Shown piece after piece: positions 17,512 to 25,961 of a stretch of 64,000 bases of DNA. The notes under the pieces were generated by a model. It was not told the origin of the DNA. It did no database searches and was given only the letters and a program-made list of their open reading frames with translations. The DNA lies in assembly GCA_965247255.1 (NCBI GenBank), contig CBDFGS010000009.1:1-64000 (forward strand), given 5' to 3'. Positions within the stretch are counted from its first letter, which is position 1. The number at the start of each line of letters is the position of its first letter. Source of the DNA: CBDFGS01 sp965247255 (GTDB taxonomy: Bacteria > Chloroflexota > Dehalococcoidia > Lucifugimonadales > CAUZJF01). The translations under genes and the position numbers were made by a program.

Positions 17512-19794
17512 TCAGGACACCGTTTGGGCCTCCTTCTCCTCTTCGAGGCTCAGCGCCCACTCGAACATGGACATGGTTGCGGGCTGGGCCTTCCCGTTGC
17601 GGCTCCTGGGCTTCACCGGCGTCTCGGACAGGAACTCGGCCCAGGAGAACAGCGACTGCTGCTCCCCAGCTCCGTCGCCGTCGTGACCGTTGGCCGCTCC
17701 GATCTCCACCGGGGCTCCCGTCCCGTTGCGGTGCACCTCGACCGTCTCCGTCTCCAGCTCGTGCCAGTCATCGTCCACCAGCAGCATTTCCGACTCGGCC
17801 TCGGCCCGTTGTGCCTGGGCGAAGACCTCCTCCACCGCCTCGTCTGCTTCCTCCTGGTCGCCGTTGACGATCTTGCGGGCCAGGGCCAGCATGATGTCGT
17901 CGCCCTCGTCGCCATATGCCGCCAGCCCGTCCTCGGGCAGCTCTCCTTCAACTGCCAGGCTGCTCTGTAGCTTCTTCGCCACCAGCTTCAGTGCATCGGC
18001 CTGCAACGTCCCCCGGTAGGCCATGAAGACGACCTTGACGGGCCGGTCCTGTCCGATGCGCCACGAGCGGCGCGACGCCTGGCGGATGGTGTAGACCGAG
18101 TAGTCGGTCTCGAACCAGACCAGGGTCGGGAACTGCACCAGGTCGAGGCCGGTCTGCACCAGCCTGGGGTGGCAGATGAGGACGTCCAGTCCCTCCTTCA
18201 CCCGTTGCTCGACCCACGCCTCACGGCGATTGGGGGGAACGGCGTCGGCCTTCATAACCGCCGTCCGTAACCCGTGCCTCGTGAGGATCTCCTTCATCCT
18301 CCCGGTGATGTCCCGTGTTCCGGTGTGGGTGGCGTAGACCAGCACCCTGCGGCCCTCCAGCCGCTCGGCGGCAACCAGGTCGAGCAGCGCCCGCTCCTTG
18401 GGGTAGATTCGCTCCTCGTCCAGGGGCGGCACCTGGGCGATCACCTCCTCCGTCTCTGGGTCGAACACCGTTTCGCCGTGGGTACAGCCGTCGGGATAGG
18501 CGAGCAGGGTCTGTAGGTAGGTCGCCAGCAGCCGCTTGGAGCCGCTGGCCAGCTCCTCCGCAAGGGCCTCACGCAGCGTTGTGAAGAGGGAGTTGTAGGC
18601 TGCGCTCTGGGAGAACTCGGAGGAGTCGGGTTTGTCGTCCATGGAGGAGAGGAGCACCTGCTCCTCGTAGGGCGGCAGCCCCGCCGCCACGTCCGAGAGC
18701 CTGATGAACAGGCTGTTGCCTATCAAGTGGAAGAGGGCTGCGGGGGCCAGGCCCGGCTTCTCGCGCACCACCCTGCGGTATTTCCGTCTGCGGCTGAAGC
18801 GCCCGTCCTCCATCGACTCGTCGTTGTCCTTGCCGACGGTGTGCTCCTCAAAGCCGTACTTCTTGACCCATCGGTGCTCGTCTGAGCGTCCGAACTCGGA
18901 GCGTATCGCCGGGGAGAAGCGGTAGAGGAGGTGGAACAGCGTGCTCGAATAGCCCCCCATCAAGGTTCCAGAGAGGCTGAGGGACCTGCCGCAGACCTCG
19001 GACAGGGTGCCAGCGGCGATGCCCTGGGCCGAGCCTCGCGACTTATACTCGTGCACCTCGTCGGTTACGAGCAGGTCGAACCAGCCCCGCATCCGCTTCT
19101 TGATGTAGTCCGCCAAGGGATAGCGGTGGGGGCCGGATGCGTCGGCCTGCCACAGGGCCGAGCCGCAGCCGGCGCATCTGCGCTTCTTCCGGCCCAGCTC
19201 CTCCGATGTGAGGGGCACCCCGTCCTTGTCCACCACCTGCCCGGCGCAGACCGGACAGCAGGGCACCCGTATGGGCTCCCCCGTCTCCTCGTCCCGTAGG
19301 AGCTTGCCCCTGGAGACGGCCCACCGCTCGTTTACGGCGGGCTGCCAGCGGTAGGACAGTTTCGCCCGTTCTCTACTCATCACTGCGTAGAGGGGGCCTG
19401 GGCCTGCGTAGAGGCGGAGCCTCTCCAGGTCGGTGATGGACTCGACGATGGCTGCGTGTGCCTTGGGGACGCTCTGCTCCACCTCCCTCTTCCACTTGGG
19501 CGTGAGGTGCGGCGGGCAAAGGATCAACACTCGTTGGAATCCCGCCATATGCGCGGCGGACGCGCCTATGAACGATTTGCCCGTACCCATCTCTCCCACC
19601 ACGATGGTGCCCTGGTGGGCCTTCAGGGAGAGGGCTGTTCCTCGTATGGCGTCGGCCTGCGAACCCAGGGGGGTGCGCACGAGATGGGGCAGCTTGTGCC
19701 CGTTGGCCGAGGGCCGGTAGAGGGGCGGGTAGGACTCCACCACCCGTTGGGCGATGGCGTCTCGAAACTGGTCGATGAACTCTGACAGGTCCAT
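17512..19794 (-). CDS. SNF2-type superfamily 2 helicase with zinc finger insert
   Basis: A 760-residue protein. Walker A is VVGEMGTGKSFIG (GKS at 72-74) and motif II is DEVHEY (245-250). Between them an inserted zinc finger has C180/C183 and C207/C210. The C-terminal RecA domain ends in QASRRSWRIGQDRPV (about 575-590), the SNF2-type motif VI. The last ~150 residues are acidic. Such ATPases translocate on duplex DNA and often remodel nucleoprotein on mobile elements. It stands between the adenine methyltransferase and the PRTRC genes, with a strong hairpin upstream. Not a typical restriction subunit, since no nuclease is attached. Confidence 0.88.
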   Translation of the reverse strand: MDLSEFIDQFRDAIAQRVVESYPPLYRPSANGHKLPHLVRTPLGSQADAIRGTALSLKAHQGTIVVGEMGTGKSFIGASAAHMAGFQRVLILCPPHLTPKWKREVEQSVPKAHAAIVESITDLERLRLYAGPGPLYAVMSRERAKLSYRWQPAVNERWAVSRGKLLRDEETGEPIRVPCCPVCAGQVVDKDGVPLTSEELGRKKRRCAGCGSALWQADASGPHRYPLADYIKKRMRGWFDLLVTDEVHEYKSRGSAQGIAAGTLSEVCGRSLSLSGTLMGGYSSTLFHLLYRFSPAIRSEFGRSDEHRWVKKYGFEEHTVGKDNDESMEDGRFSRRRKYRRVVREKPGLAPAALFHLIGNSLFIRLSDVAAGLPPYEEQVLLSSMDDKPDSSEFSQSAAYNSLFTTLREALAEELASGSKRLLATYLQTLLAYPDGCTHGETVFDPETEEVIAQVPPLDEERIYPKERALLDLVAAERLEGRRVLVYATHTGTRDITGRMKEILTRHGLRTAVMKADAVPPNRREAWVEQRVKEGLDVLICHPRLVQTGLDLVQFPTLVWFETDYSVYTIRQASRRSWRIGQDRPVKVVFMAYRGTLQADALKLVAKKLQSSLAVEGELPEDGLAAYGDEGDDIMLALARKIVNGDQEEADEAVEEVFAQAQRAEAESEMLLVDDDWHELETETVEVHRNGTGAPVEIGAANGHDGDGAGEQQSLFSWAEFLSETPVKPRSRNGKAQPATMSMFEWALSLEEEKEAQTVS

Positions 19795-19859
19795 GTTTGA
19801 AGTCTCCTTTCCTTACATGTAGGTGTGCGTCGGCGGTCTTTCGGGTCGGGACAAAGGAC

Positions 19860-19896
19860 GAGGCCCCGCCGTCCCCCAGAGGATCGGCGGGGCCTC
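19860..19896 (-). other. Intercistronic GC hairpin 1 (12-bp stem)
   Basis: GAGGCCCCGCCG, a 13-base loop, then CGGCGGGGCCTC: a perfect 12-bp stem between the methyltransferase stop and the helicase start. It is the strongest of a recurrent series in this gene array. Confidence 0.75.
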
Positions 19897-19924
19897 GTGG
19901 TGCGGCCCTCCGGTAAGAGGCCGT

Positions 19925-20965
19925 CTATGCTGCGATGTCGGTGATCTCCCCTGCGTCCAGGTCCAGGGCGACCACGGTGGTCCGGATCTGCTCCCGGTAT
20001 ATCTCCTTGTCCGGCGTGGTCTCGGCCAGCACCATCTCCTTGGTGGTGCGCCCCTTGACCAGGATGCGCCGTTCGCCCGATTCGAGCTGGAGGTTGTCCA
20101 GGAACCCCGCCGCCACCAGCATGGCCATGTGCCCCTTGCGTAGGGGCATGAGGGGCCGGGTGCGCCGGTCGCCGGTGGGCCAGAGGGAGTCGGTGATCTC
20201 CGGGCTGGTCCACAGCCCCGAGTGGCGGGCCTCCTTTGCGGCCGCCAGGGGATCGACGGTGCGTGTGGCGAAGAGGATGTCGCCGGAGGTGGAGGTCGGA
20301 GCGTGGAAGTCGGGGTACAGTGGCGAGCTCAGCTCCTCCAGGTCTCCTCTCGACCACTCCAGGACCCGCTGCGCGGCGTGCTCGTCCAGGTGAGGCTCCG
20401 CCTTCCGGTAGCCCATGAGGACTATCTGGTCGAAGACCTCCCTCTCAGGGCTGGGAAAGGCCCAGCACTGCATCCTCTGGTAGTGGGCCGCCAGGTACTT
20501 GGCGGAGACGGCGAGGCGATGCTGGGGAACGATGAACACCAGCAGGCCGTACTCGGCCAGGTAGCGGGTGCAGTGGGTGAGGAAGCTGTGTTCGACCCGC
20601 TTGTCGTCCCCCGCGTCCCAGTCATAGGGCGGGTTCAAAAGGAGGAGGCCGAAGACCTGGTTGGCGATGGAGGTGGCGAACAGGTCGGAGGAGAGGGCGT
20701 GGTCCAGCAGCTTCTCAGCCCCCTCCGCCCGGTTCCGGTGCAGCTCGACGCCGTAGGTCTCTACGGGGATGTTGCCCGGTCTGCGAAGACCTTCGGCAAG
20801 CTGCGCCACCGCCTCGCCCGCGCCGCAGCACGGGTCGAGGATACGTAGCGTCTCGATGCCCCGGTAGTAGTACCCCCGAGGGCCTTCGATCTGTTTGGCT
20901 ATCAGGTCCACCACGCGGTCTGGCGTGGGGTAGTAGCCGCCTTTGGCAAGCCCGGCTATCCTCAT
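19925..20965 (-). CDS. N6-adenine DNA methyltransferase (DUF6094-like)
   Basis: A 346-residue protein. Motif I is ILDPCCGAGEAVAQLA (44-50) and motif IV is LLLNPPYDWD (NPPY 111-114), the signature of N6-adenine amino-methyltransferases. The start ATG 20965 has AAAGGAGG upstream and overlaps the preceding stop (ATGA). The C-terminal half may be the target-recognition region. It is close to the solo methyltransferases found on conjugative elements, and no partner endonuclease is adjacent, so protection against host restriction or regulation is likely. Confidence 0.85.
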   Translation of the reverse strand: MRIAGLAKGGYYPTPDRVVDLIAKQIEGPRGYYYRGIETLRILDPCCGAGEAVAQLAEGLRRPGNIPVETYGVELHRNRAEGAEKLLDHALSSDLFATSIANQVFGLLLLNPPYDWDAGDDKRVEHSFLTHCTRYLAEYGLLVFIVPQHRLAVSAKYLAAHYQRMQCWAFPSPEREVFDQIVLMGYRKAEPHLDEHAAQRVLEWSRGDLEELSSPLYPDFHAPTSTSGDILFATRTVDPLAAAKEARHSGLWTSPEITDSLWPTGDRRTRPLMPLRKGHMAMLVAAGFLDNLQLESGERRILVKGRTTKEMVLAETTPDKEIYREQIRTTVVALDLDAGEITDIAA

Positions 20966-21228
20966 CTCGTTCCTCCTTTTGGTGCGTCTATCAGGGTTGG
21001 CGGGCCGTACTCGCACTGACGGGCGATGCAGCAGCAGTCCACCGGGCCGTTGACCAGCTCCGAGTGCTGCTCCATGTTGAGCGCATGGAAGATGATCTGG
21101 CCTCCACATGCCCGGCAGTGGTAGGTCTCGCCCGCATGAATCTCCCTCTCCCACATCTCCGTTTGGGCGAATCGCTCATCGCAGTGGGGACAGGTGAAGT
21201 AGATGGTCTGGGTTCCCTCGTTGCTCAT
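20962..21228 (-). CDS. Small zinc-ribbon protein
   Basis: An 88-residue protein with two Cys pairs, FTCPHCDERF and YHCRACGGQI, forming a zinc ribbon, plus a later Cys-rich CCCIARQC stretch. The start is ATG 21228 after an AGGAGACACGCC leader. Its stop overlaps the methyltransferase start (ATGA), so the two are coupled. Possibly a nucleic-acid or protein-binding accessory of the methyltransferase. Confidence 0.65.
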   Translation of the reverse strand: MSNEGTQTIYFTCPHCDERFAQTEMWEREIHAGETYHCRACGGQIIFHALNMEQHSELVNGPVDCCCIARQCEYGPPTLIDAPKGGTR

Positions 21229-21256
21229 GGCGTGTCTCCTTTCTCTGACGGCCGCC

Positions 21257-21661
21257 CTATGCGGCGGCCGGTAGGGTCCTGGTCTCCTCGACGCCGACCA
21301 CCTCGCCCACGGCGAGGCTGCGCTGGTAGCACAGCACCTGGTCGGCTCCCGCTGCCTCTGCACATGCCGTACAGAAGGCGGTGACGATCTCGACGTGCTT
21401 GGCCACCGTCACCCGACGCACCAGCACGCAGCCCCCTTCGGGGAGGGTGTGCCGGTAGAGAGTGACCCTGGGGTCTCTCCTCTCCGCTTCGGTGGGAGGC
21501 CGGTAGAAGTGGGGCTGCGCGGATGTGCACAGGTGCGTCTCGTTGGTGTGCGGGCAGTAGCGGCAGGTGATGCCGTCGGGGGAGAAGCGCCGCCAGGCGG
21601 TGTAGTTGCGCTCCTGGCGGCGTCGGTTGCTGCGCTTGGCCTTTACCAGGGTCTTATCCAT
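21257..21661 (-). CDS. Cys-rich hypothetical protein
   Basis: A 134-residue protein starting with a basic MDKTLVKAKRSNRRRQER arm, then CRYCPHTNETHLC and FCTACAEA, Cys/His sets able to bind zinc. Family unknown. It overlaps the preceding gene by 8 bases. The stop codon is embedded in a GGCCGCC/GGCGGCC hairpin. Confidence 0.6.
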   Translation of the reverse strand: MDKTLVKAKRSNRRRQERNYTAWRRFSPDGITCRYCPHTNETHLCTSAQPHFYRPPTEAERRDPRVTLYRHTLPEGGCVLVRRVTVAKHVEIVTAFCTACAEAAGADQVLCYQRSLAVGEVVGVEETRTLPAAA

Positions 21662-22289
21662 CGGGCGCTCTCCTCTCGTCCGGCAGGGAGAGGGTTCCCG
21701 CTGCCACGGCCCTGGAGAGGTCCTCCCGCAGCGACTCCGTTTGGGGGTTGCAGCGGTAGGCGGTCACGCCGACCGATTGCAGCGGGGCGATCTCGCCCTT
21801 TTCCAGGCCCCGCTCCCAGAGCCAGTCGGCCCAGGAGCTGTGCAGCGGCAGCGGGCACCTCTTGTCGAGGAAGCGGTGGTGAAGCCTGGGGGCGTCGCCC
21901 TCCGAGTGGGCCAGCACCAGGAAGGCATCCCGCTCGTGGGCAAACTCCGCCATCCGTGTGTAGACGAGGGCGTGGTAGCCCCCGCTCATGGGCAGCTTGG
22001 CGATCTTGGTCGTCCAGGTGCCGATGGTGGCGTGGGGGATGCCGCAGCGGAGATAGCCTCCACTGAGCGCCATCCCGTCTGCGCCCTTTATGAGGTGTCC
22101 GGTGTCGGGAGGCTGTTTGAGCAGGGAGGCCCAGATCGCTTTGAGCGCCGTCTGGGAGCCCAGCATGGACAGGAACCAGAGCCCCTCTGAGTCGGGGTCC
22201 CTAGCGAAGGCGTCGCAGGTGGCCGAAAATCCTCCGGCCGATACGGTGTAGAGGGTCTCCGGGTCGATGGTGTCCGGTGTTGCAAGCAT
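21654..22289 (-). CDS. Hypothetical protein
   Basis: A 211-residue soluble protein, no signal or membrane segment and no recognised family. Visible stretches include GLWFLSMLGSQTALKAIWAS and CGIPHATIGTWTTKIAKLP. An AAAGGAGCACGTACCC leader precedes the ATG. It is part of the accessory DNA-metabolism array and overlaps the next gene. Confidence 0.6.
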   Translation of the reverse strand: MLATPDTIDPETLYTVSAGGFSATCDAFARDPDSEGLWFLSMLGSQTALKAIWASLLKQPPDTGHLIKGADGMALSGGYLRCGIPHATIGTWTTKIAKLPMSGGYHALVYTRMAEFAHERDAFLVLAHSEGDAPRLHHRFLDKRCPLPLHSSWADWLWERGLEKGEIAPLQSVGVTAYRCNPQTESLREDLSRAVAAGTLSLPDERRAPDG

Positions 22290-22361
22290 GGGTACGTGCT
22301 CCTTTCCGTCTGTGTGGGGTATGCGCGGAGGTCGAGACCCCGCGTGAGGGTCCTGGCCGGA

Positions 22362-22868
22362 TCATTTAGAGCCGGACAGAAGTCCCCGCTCCTTGAGGCT
22401 CACCATGCCCGGACTGCCGATGACCACGTGGTCGAGGAGCTTGATGCCCAGCAGCTCTCCGACCTCGGCCAGCTTCTTCGTGACGGCCACGTCCTCGGGG
22501 CTGGGTTCAGCCGACGAGCTGGGGTGGTTGTGAATGACGATGATGCAGGGCGCCACCTCCAGGATGGCGGGACGGAACACCTCGGCGGCCCTGACGGAGA
22601 TGGACTGAATGTCCCCTTGGTAGATCACCCGCTGGCCAACAACTTCTTTCCTGGTATTAAGGAGGAGCACCCGTAGCTGCTCCTGGGCCAGGTGCGCCAT
22701 CTCCGGCTGCACCAGCCGCTTTACGTCTTCCGGGCTTGAGATGGTGGGCAGGTCGGCTTCACGCCCCGGCTGGGTCTCGATTCCGTATCGGACGGCCAGC
22801 TCACCCAGGACGCTGAGGTTGCGCCGCAGGGTGTCCAGCAGGGCATCGGTGTAGTGGGCTGTTGTCAT
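22362..22868 (-). CDS. RadC-like JAB-domain protein
   Basis: A 168-residue protein containing the RadC/JAB domain. The metal site H113-N-H115 followed by S123 and D126 (IHNHPSSSAEPSPED) is complete. Upstream VLLLNTRKEVVGQRVIYQGD is also typical. RadC-like proteins are frequent on integrative elements; their enzymatic role is unresolved. This is the second JAMM protein of the element, distinct from PRTRC protein A, and it lacks the N-terminal HhH region of full-length RadC. Confidence 0.88.
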   Translation of the reverse strand: MTTAHYTDALLDTLRRNLSVLGELAVRYGIETQPGREADLPTISSPEDVKRLVQPEMAHLAQEQLRVLLLNTRKEVVGQRVIYQGDIQSISVRAAEVFRPAILEVAPCIIVIHNHPSSSAEPSPEDVAVTKKLAEVGELLGIKLLDHVVIGSPGMVSLKERGLLSGSK

Positions 22869-22909
22869 CGCGCTCTCCTTTAGCAGGGGATAGGGGTCCG
22901 AAACGAAGG

Positions 22910-22942
22910 CGGGGCCGCCCCCGGTGAGTGGGAGCGACCCCG
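22910..22942 (-). other. Intercistronic GC hairpin 2
   Basis: CGGGGCCGC pairs with GCGACCCCG (one mismatch) between the SSB and RadC-like genes. Confidence 0.55.
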
Positions 22943-22984
22943 TTGTGCGTTCGCAGCGGCGAACGGCTCTATCTGGTTATAGAA

Positions 22985-23398
22985 CTAGAAGGGTGAGGCC
23001 ACCGGCTCCCTGGCGTCAGGGACTTCTTCGGCGCCTGTCTCGGCGTCTTCCGTCTCCGTTGAGCTACGCTGCCCGTTGCGGGAGTCGAGGAAGACCACCT
23101 CCGAGGCGTGGACCTCGGTGCGGTGCCTGCGCTCTCCGTCCTGGGTCTCGTATGGGTTCTGGACCAGCTTTCCGTAGATGAGGATGCGGTCGCCCTTCGA
23201 GACGTATTCGTTCACCGCCTCCCCCTGCTTCGCCCAGACGGTCACGTTGTGCCAATCGGTCTCGGTGGTGCCGTCCTGCCGGTAGCGGTCTGTGGCTAGC
23301 CTGAGCTGGGTGATGGCGGTGCCGTTTGGCGTGTAGCGCATCTCGGGCTCGATTCCGACGCGTCCTAGTAGCTCGACTCTGTTGATGGTTCTAGGCAT
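22985..23398 (-). CDS. ssb: Single-stranded DNA-binding protein
   Basis: A 137-residue OB-fold protein: INRVELLGRVGIEPEMRYTP, then DWHNVTVWAKQGEAVNEYVS, then GDRILIYGKLVQNPYE, the classical bacterial SSB core, with an acidic linker and a tip ending in ASPF. The usual DDDIPF tip is changed, so interaction with host partners may be altered. The start is ATG 23398 after AAAGGAGAATCG. It should protect ssDNA during element transfer or replication, working with Rad52 and primase of the same array. Confidence 0.93.
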   Translation of the reverse strand: MPRTINRVELLGRVGIEPEMRYTPNGTAITQLRLATDRYRQDGTTETDWHNVTVWAKQGEAVNEYVSKGDRILIYGKLVQNPYETQDGERRHRTEVHASEVVFLDSRNGQRSSTETEDAETGAEEVPDAREPVASPF

Positions 23399-23455
23399 TT
23401 CGATTCTCCTTTGTATTGGTAGTGGTGCGGTCTCCCGCACCCGATTGAAACGAAG

Positions 23456-23491
23456 CGGGGCCGGTCCCCCTGTAGGGGGAAGACGGCCCCG
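23456..23491 (-). other. Intercistronic GC hairpin 3
   Basis: CGGGGCCG pairs with CGGCCCCG and an inner TCCCCC/GGGGGA pair extends the fold, between gene 23518-23874 and SSB. Confidence 0.7.
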
Positions 23492-23517
23492 TCCTGCGCT
23501 CCCGACAGGGAGAGCGT

Positions 23518-23874
23518 CTAGCTGGGCTCGAATACCGTAGGCTCCGCCCCGTCGTCGCCCTCGAAGAGCTTTTCGGGGTCGAAGGGTTCAACCGAGCGCC
23601 TGAGCCATGTCAGGGCGTCCACGGCCTCGCCCGCGTGAGCCTTTGGGTCGTCCACCGCCTTGAAGTAGCCCATGGCGGCGTTCACAACCTCTACGTGGGC
23701 GCCGTTGTTGCAGAACACCCGCTGGGAGGCGTTGGCCATCATCTCCATACTGATGAGCCTCTCGATGCGGTTGGCGAGGCGAGTCTGCACCGAGGCCAGG
23801 TCGTTTGCCAGCCGCGCTATCTCCCGGCTGGTCGGCGGCATCCGCCGCAGGGTCTTGGGTGCGAATCTACTCAT
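23518..23874 (-). CDS. Hypothetical helical protein
   Basis: A 118-residue protein: MSRFAPKTLRRMPPTSREIA, then a helical LANDLASVQTRLANRIERLI segment and an acidic tail. No family recognised. It has hairpins on both sides and a GAAAGGAGAACGG leader, so it is translated on its own from the array mRNA. Confidence 0.6.
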   Translation of the reverse strand: MSRFAPKTLRRMPPTSREIARLANDLASVQTRLANRIERLISMEMMANASQRVFCNNGAHVEVVNAAMGYFKAVDDPKAHAGEAVDALTWLRRSVEPFDPEKLFEGDDGAEPTVFEPS

Positions 23875-23903
23875 CCGTTCTCCTTTCTCCTGTAGGGATG
23901 AGG

Positions 23904-23934
23904 CGGGGACGCAGACCCGGAGGAGAGCGCCCCG
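23904..23934 (-). other. Intercistronic GC hairpin 4
   Basis: CGGGG(A)CGC pairs with GCGCCCCG with one bulged A, between the nuclease gene and gene 23518-23874. Confidence 0.5.
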
Positions 23935-23943
23935 TCCTACCGG

Positions 23944-25005
23944 CTAGCTCACTCGCACGTACTGGGAGACGGCCTCCGTCACGATGTCGGCGCGGGTGTC
24001 CGGGTCAAGCAGTGCGTTCAGCTTGCGGTAGTCCACCGAGAAGCGGCGGGGCTGGACCAGGCTTACCGACCGGCCCTCGACACTCTCTTTGGTGGTCCCC
24101 CGCTGGCGCATCCACGCCTTGAGGGTGTCCAGCGCCCGCCTCTTGGCCCGCTCCGGCTCCCTGAGCGATTCCTGGGCGGTCTGGTAGGCCAGCACCGCCT
24201 CTTGCGCCTCCTCTGCGCTCACCTCCTTACATTCAATCTCCGAGGTCCCGTCCCTCCCGTCCCCCTCTGTGGCCTCTCCCGGCTGACAGGCGGCGAGGAA
24301 GGGACACCACCGGCACTGCCAGCTACCGGCGCGGAAGTCCCGCTCCGGCAGCTCGTCGGGGTCCTGCTCGTGGACGGCGTAGTGGTCGGCCAGCTCGCCG
24401 AGCCGGAAGCTGACCGCCTCCATCGCGCCCTCCACCCGCTGGGCGGGGATCGTCTCCGTATCCCACTGGCGGCTGCCGGTGTCCATGGTGGCTATCACCA
24501 CGTCGCGGGCTTCTCCGTAGCTCCCGTAGGTGTAGAGGGCTGCCTGGGCCACCGACTCGGGATGGCTGCGCTCTGCGCCAAGGGTCTGCCAGCGCTTGTA
24601 GGCGTCCGGCCCTCTGGTCTTGACCTCTACGACCACCTCCGGGCCGCCGAAGAAGGGCAGGACGCCCGTGGCGTCCGGGTGCCCGGTCACGCGCAGGTTG
24701 GGGGCTACCGGGATGGTCACCTCCCTGGGATCGTCCGGGTCTGCGGGAATCACGTCCCAGCCCGACCGCTCCATCGCCCGCAGCACCACCCCTTCCAGAG
24801 CGTTGCCCGCCTCCATCACGGTGAGGGACTCGTCGCTGGGCGGGTTGGTGGGCTGCGTCTCGCTGGCGGCGTACCAGAGGGCGCGGCGGCAGCCGGAAGC
24901 TGCCGATGCCCGCACCACCAGCGCCCCGTCGCCGTCGAAGTAGGCCGCCGGGCGGGAGTAGACGCCTGCCCGGTCGCCTGTGGGTTTTTCGTTCTGGCTC
25001 ATCAT
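23944..25005 (-). CDS. PD-(D/E)XK nuclease, RecB/Cas4-like with Cys cluster
   Basis: A 353-residue protein. The nuclease core is D111 in VTGHPDATG, E127-x-K129 in VVVEVKTRG and a later QAALYTYG. Cys39 in SGCRRALWY together with WQCRWCPFLAAC (about 237-249) matches the four-cysteine iron-sulfur layout of Cas4/AddB-type nucleases. The C-terminal third is helical and unique. It probably resects DNA ends for the Rad52-like annealing protein two operons upstream. AAGGAGGTGACAC precedes the first ATG. Confidence 0.87.
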   Translation of the reverse strand: MMSQNEKPTGDRAGVYSRPAAYFDGDGALVVRASAASGCRRALWYAASETQPTNPPSDESLTVMEAGNALEGVVLRAMERSGWDVIPADPDDPREVTIPVAPNLRVTGHPDATGVLPFFGGPEVVVEVKTRGPDAYKRWQTLGAERSHPESVAQAALYTYGSYGEARDVVIATMDTGSRQWDTETIPAQRVEGAMEAVSFRLGELADHYAVHEQDPDELPERDFRAGSWQCRWCPFLAACQPGEATEGDGRDGTSEIECKEVSAEEAQEAVLAYQTAQESLREPERAKRRALDTLKAWMRQRGTTKESVEGRSVSLVQPRRFSVDYRKLNALLDPDTRADIVTEAVSQYVRVS

Positions 25006-25035
25006 GTGTCACCTCCTTGTGTCCTGGAAATGAAT

Positions 25036-25065
25036 AGCGGGGCAGCCTCTGGAGACAGCCCCGCT
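25036..25065 (-). other. Intercistronic GC hairpin 5
   Basis: AGCGGGGC pairs perfectly with GCCCCGCT (14-base loop) between the TSCPD gene and the nuclease gene. Confidence 0.7.
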
Positions 25066-25096
25066 CAGTTGGGCAACCATTGGTTGTCTGCGCCGC

Positions 25097-25507
25097 TCAG
25101 GCGGCGGCTTTGGCTTCCGGTTCCTTCTGTTCCTCCTCTTCCTCCCTCTCCTCGCGCTCCTTGAGATGGAGCTTGAGAATGTGGGCGATGCCGTCGCCCA
25201 GGCCGAGCACGGCCACGCTGGAGCCGTCCGGCAGCCGGTTGAAGAAGGGCTGCATCTCGGTTATCCCCTGAATCTGGTCGATGACCTCGTCCAAGGGCGT
25301 GCCACGCCGCAGGTGCAGCGAGATGAGGCGACAGGTCAGCTCGGTTACACCGGAGGTGAACGAACCGGCCTTCCCAATGTGTCCGAAGACTTCGAAGGGG
25401 TCGCCGTTCTCGTCGACCGACACCGTGACGTAGAGGTTGCCGTGCTCGGTATTGAGCTTGGTCGTGCCGCTGGGAAGGGTCCGGGGTCTACCCCTGGTGG
25501 TGGTCAT
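25097..25507 (-). CDS. Stand-alone TSCPD-domain protein
   Basis: A 136-residue protein. TEHGNLYVTVSVDENGDPFE, then FGHIGKAGSFTSGVTELTC, then RLISLHLRRGTPLDEVIDQI match the TSCPD domain, usually the C-terminal tail of B12-dependent ribonucleotide reductases. Here it is free-standing with an acidic Glu-rich tail. The start is ATG 25507, overlapping the preceding stop (ATGA) and preceded by GGAGAAGGGCC. It might bind nucleotides or modulate a host reductase to raise dNTP supply; this is inference. Confidence 0.8.
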   Translation of the reverse strand: MTTTRGRPRTLPSGTTKLNTEHGNLYVTVSVDENGDPFEVFGHIGKAGSFTSGVTELTCRLISLHLRRGTPLDEVIDQIQGITEMQPFFNRLPDGSSVAVLGLGDGIAHILKLHLKEREEREEEEEQKEPEAKAAA

Positions 25508-25824
25508 GGCCCTTCTCCTCCTTTCTGTTGGCCGCCGTCTTCGAGGACCACGGCGTCGATGGGTGTGCCGCACCCGCCGCAGTGGGGCGCGTAGTCGAAC
25601 TCCTCGTAGGGGAAGACCGCGCCAACGGGGTTTCCCTCGGAGTCGGCTACGTCCCACCAGGGACTCACCGGGTCGGAGGGCTCTCCGAACCTTGCCCTGG
25701 TGCAGTCGGCGCAGTAGATGCCGGCCTCCCAGGTGAAGCCGACCGCCCCTCCGTACCGGTCGAAGCGGTAGTCGTGCAGTCCCACTCCTCCGAAGTTGCG
25801 GAGGAGCTCATTGACGGTGTACAT
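25504..25824 (-). CDS. Small protein with two Cys pairs
   Basis: A 106-residue protein starting MYTVNELLRNFGGVGLHDYR, with YCADCTRARFG and HCGGCGTPID Cys pairs that could share one zinc. ATG 25824 is preceded by AGAGGAGATGGAACC. It overlaps the TSCPD gene by the ATGA arrangement. Unknown family. The zinc-ribbon gene 25665-25961 overlaps its first half in another frame. Confidence 0.6.
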   Translation of the reverse strand: MYTVNELLRNFGGVGLHDYRFDRYGGAVGFTWEAGIYCADCTRARFGEPSDPVSPWWDVADSEGNPVGAVFPYEEFDYAPHCGGCGTPIDAVVLEDGGQQKGGEGP

Positions 25825-25961
25825 GGTTCCATCTCCTCTTCTGCCTGTAGCCACTCCGCCGACTCGCCGATAGTGGAGATGACCATCCCGCACCACCGGC
25901 AGTGGGGCAGCCTGACCACGGGGCCGCCGCAGTAGGGACAGCTGCTGTTGGTAGTGCTCAA
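25665..25961 (-). CDS. Zinc-ribbon protein with TTG start, out-of-frame overlap
   Basis: Starting at TTG 25961 (TTGA overlap with the preceding stop, AAGGAAT just upstream), the frame reads MSTTNSSCPYCGGPVVRLPH, then CRWCGMVISTIGESAEWLQ, a clean zinc ribbon (CPYC...CRWC). After about residue 45 the frame runs through the start of gene 25504-25824 for some 160 bases and loses any protein character. Either the true protein has a long random tail, or a frameshift removed its stop. The N-terminal half is well supported; the end is not. Confidence 0.5.
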   Translation of the reverse strand: MSTTNSSCPYCGGPVVRLPHCRWCGMVISTIGESAEWLQAEEEMEPCTPSMSSSATSEEWDCTTTASTGTEGRSASPGRPASTAPTAPGQGSESPPTR

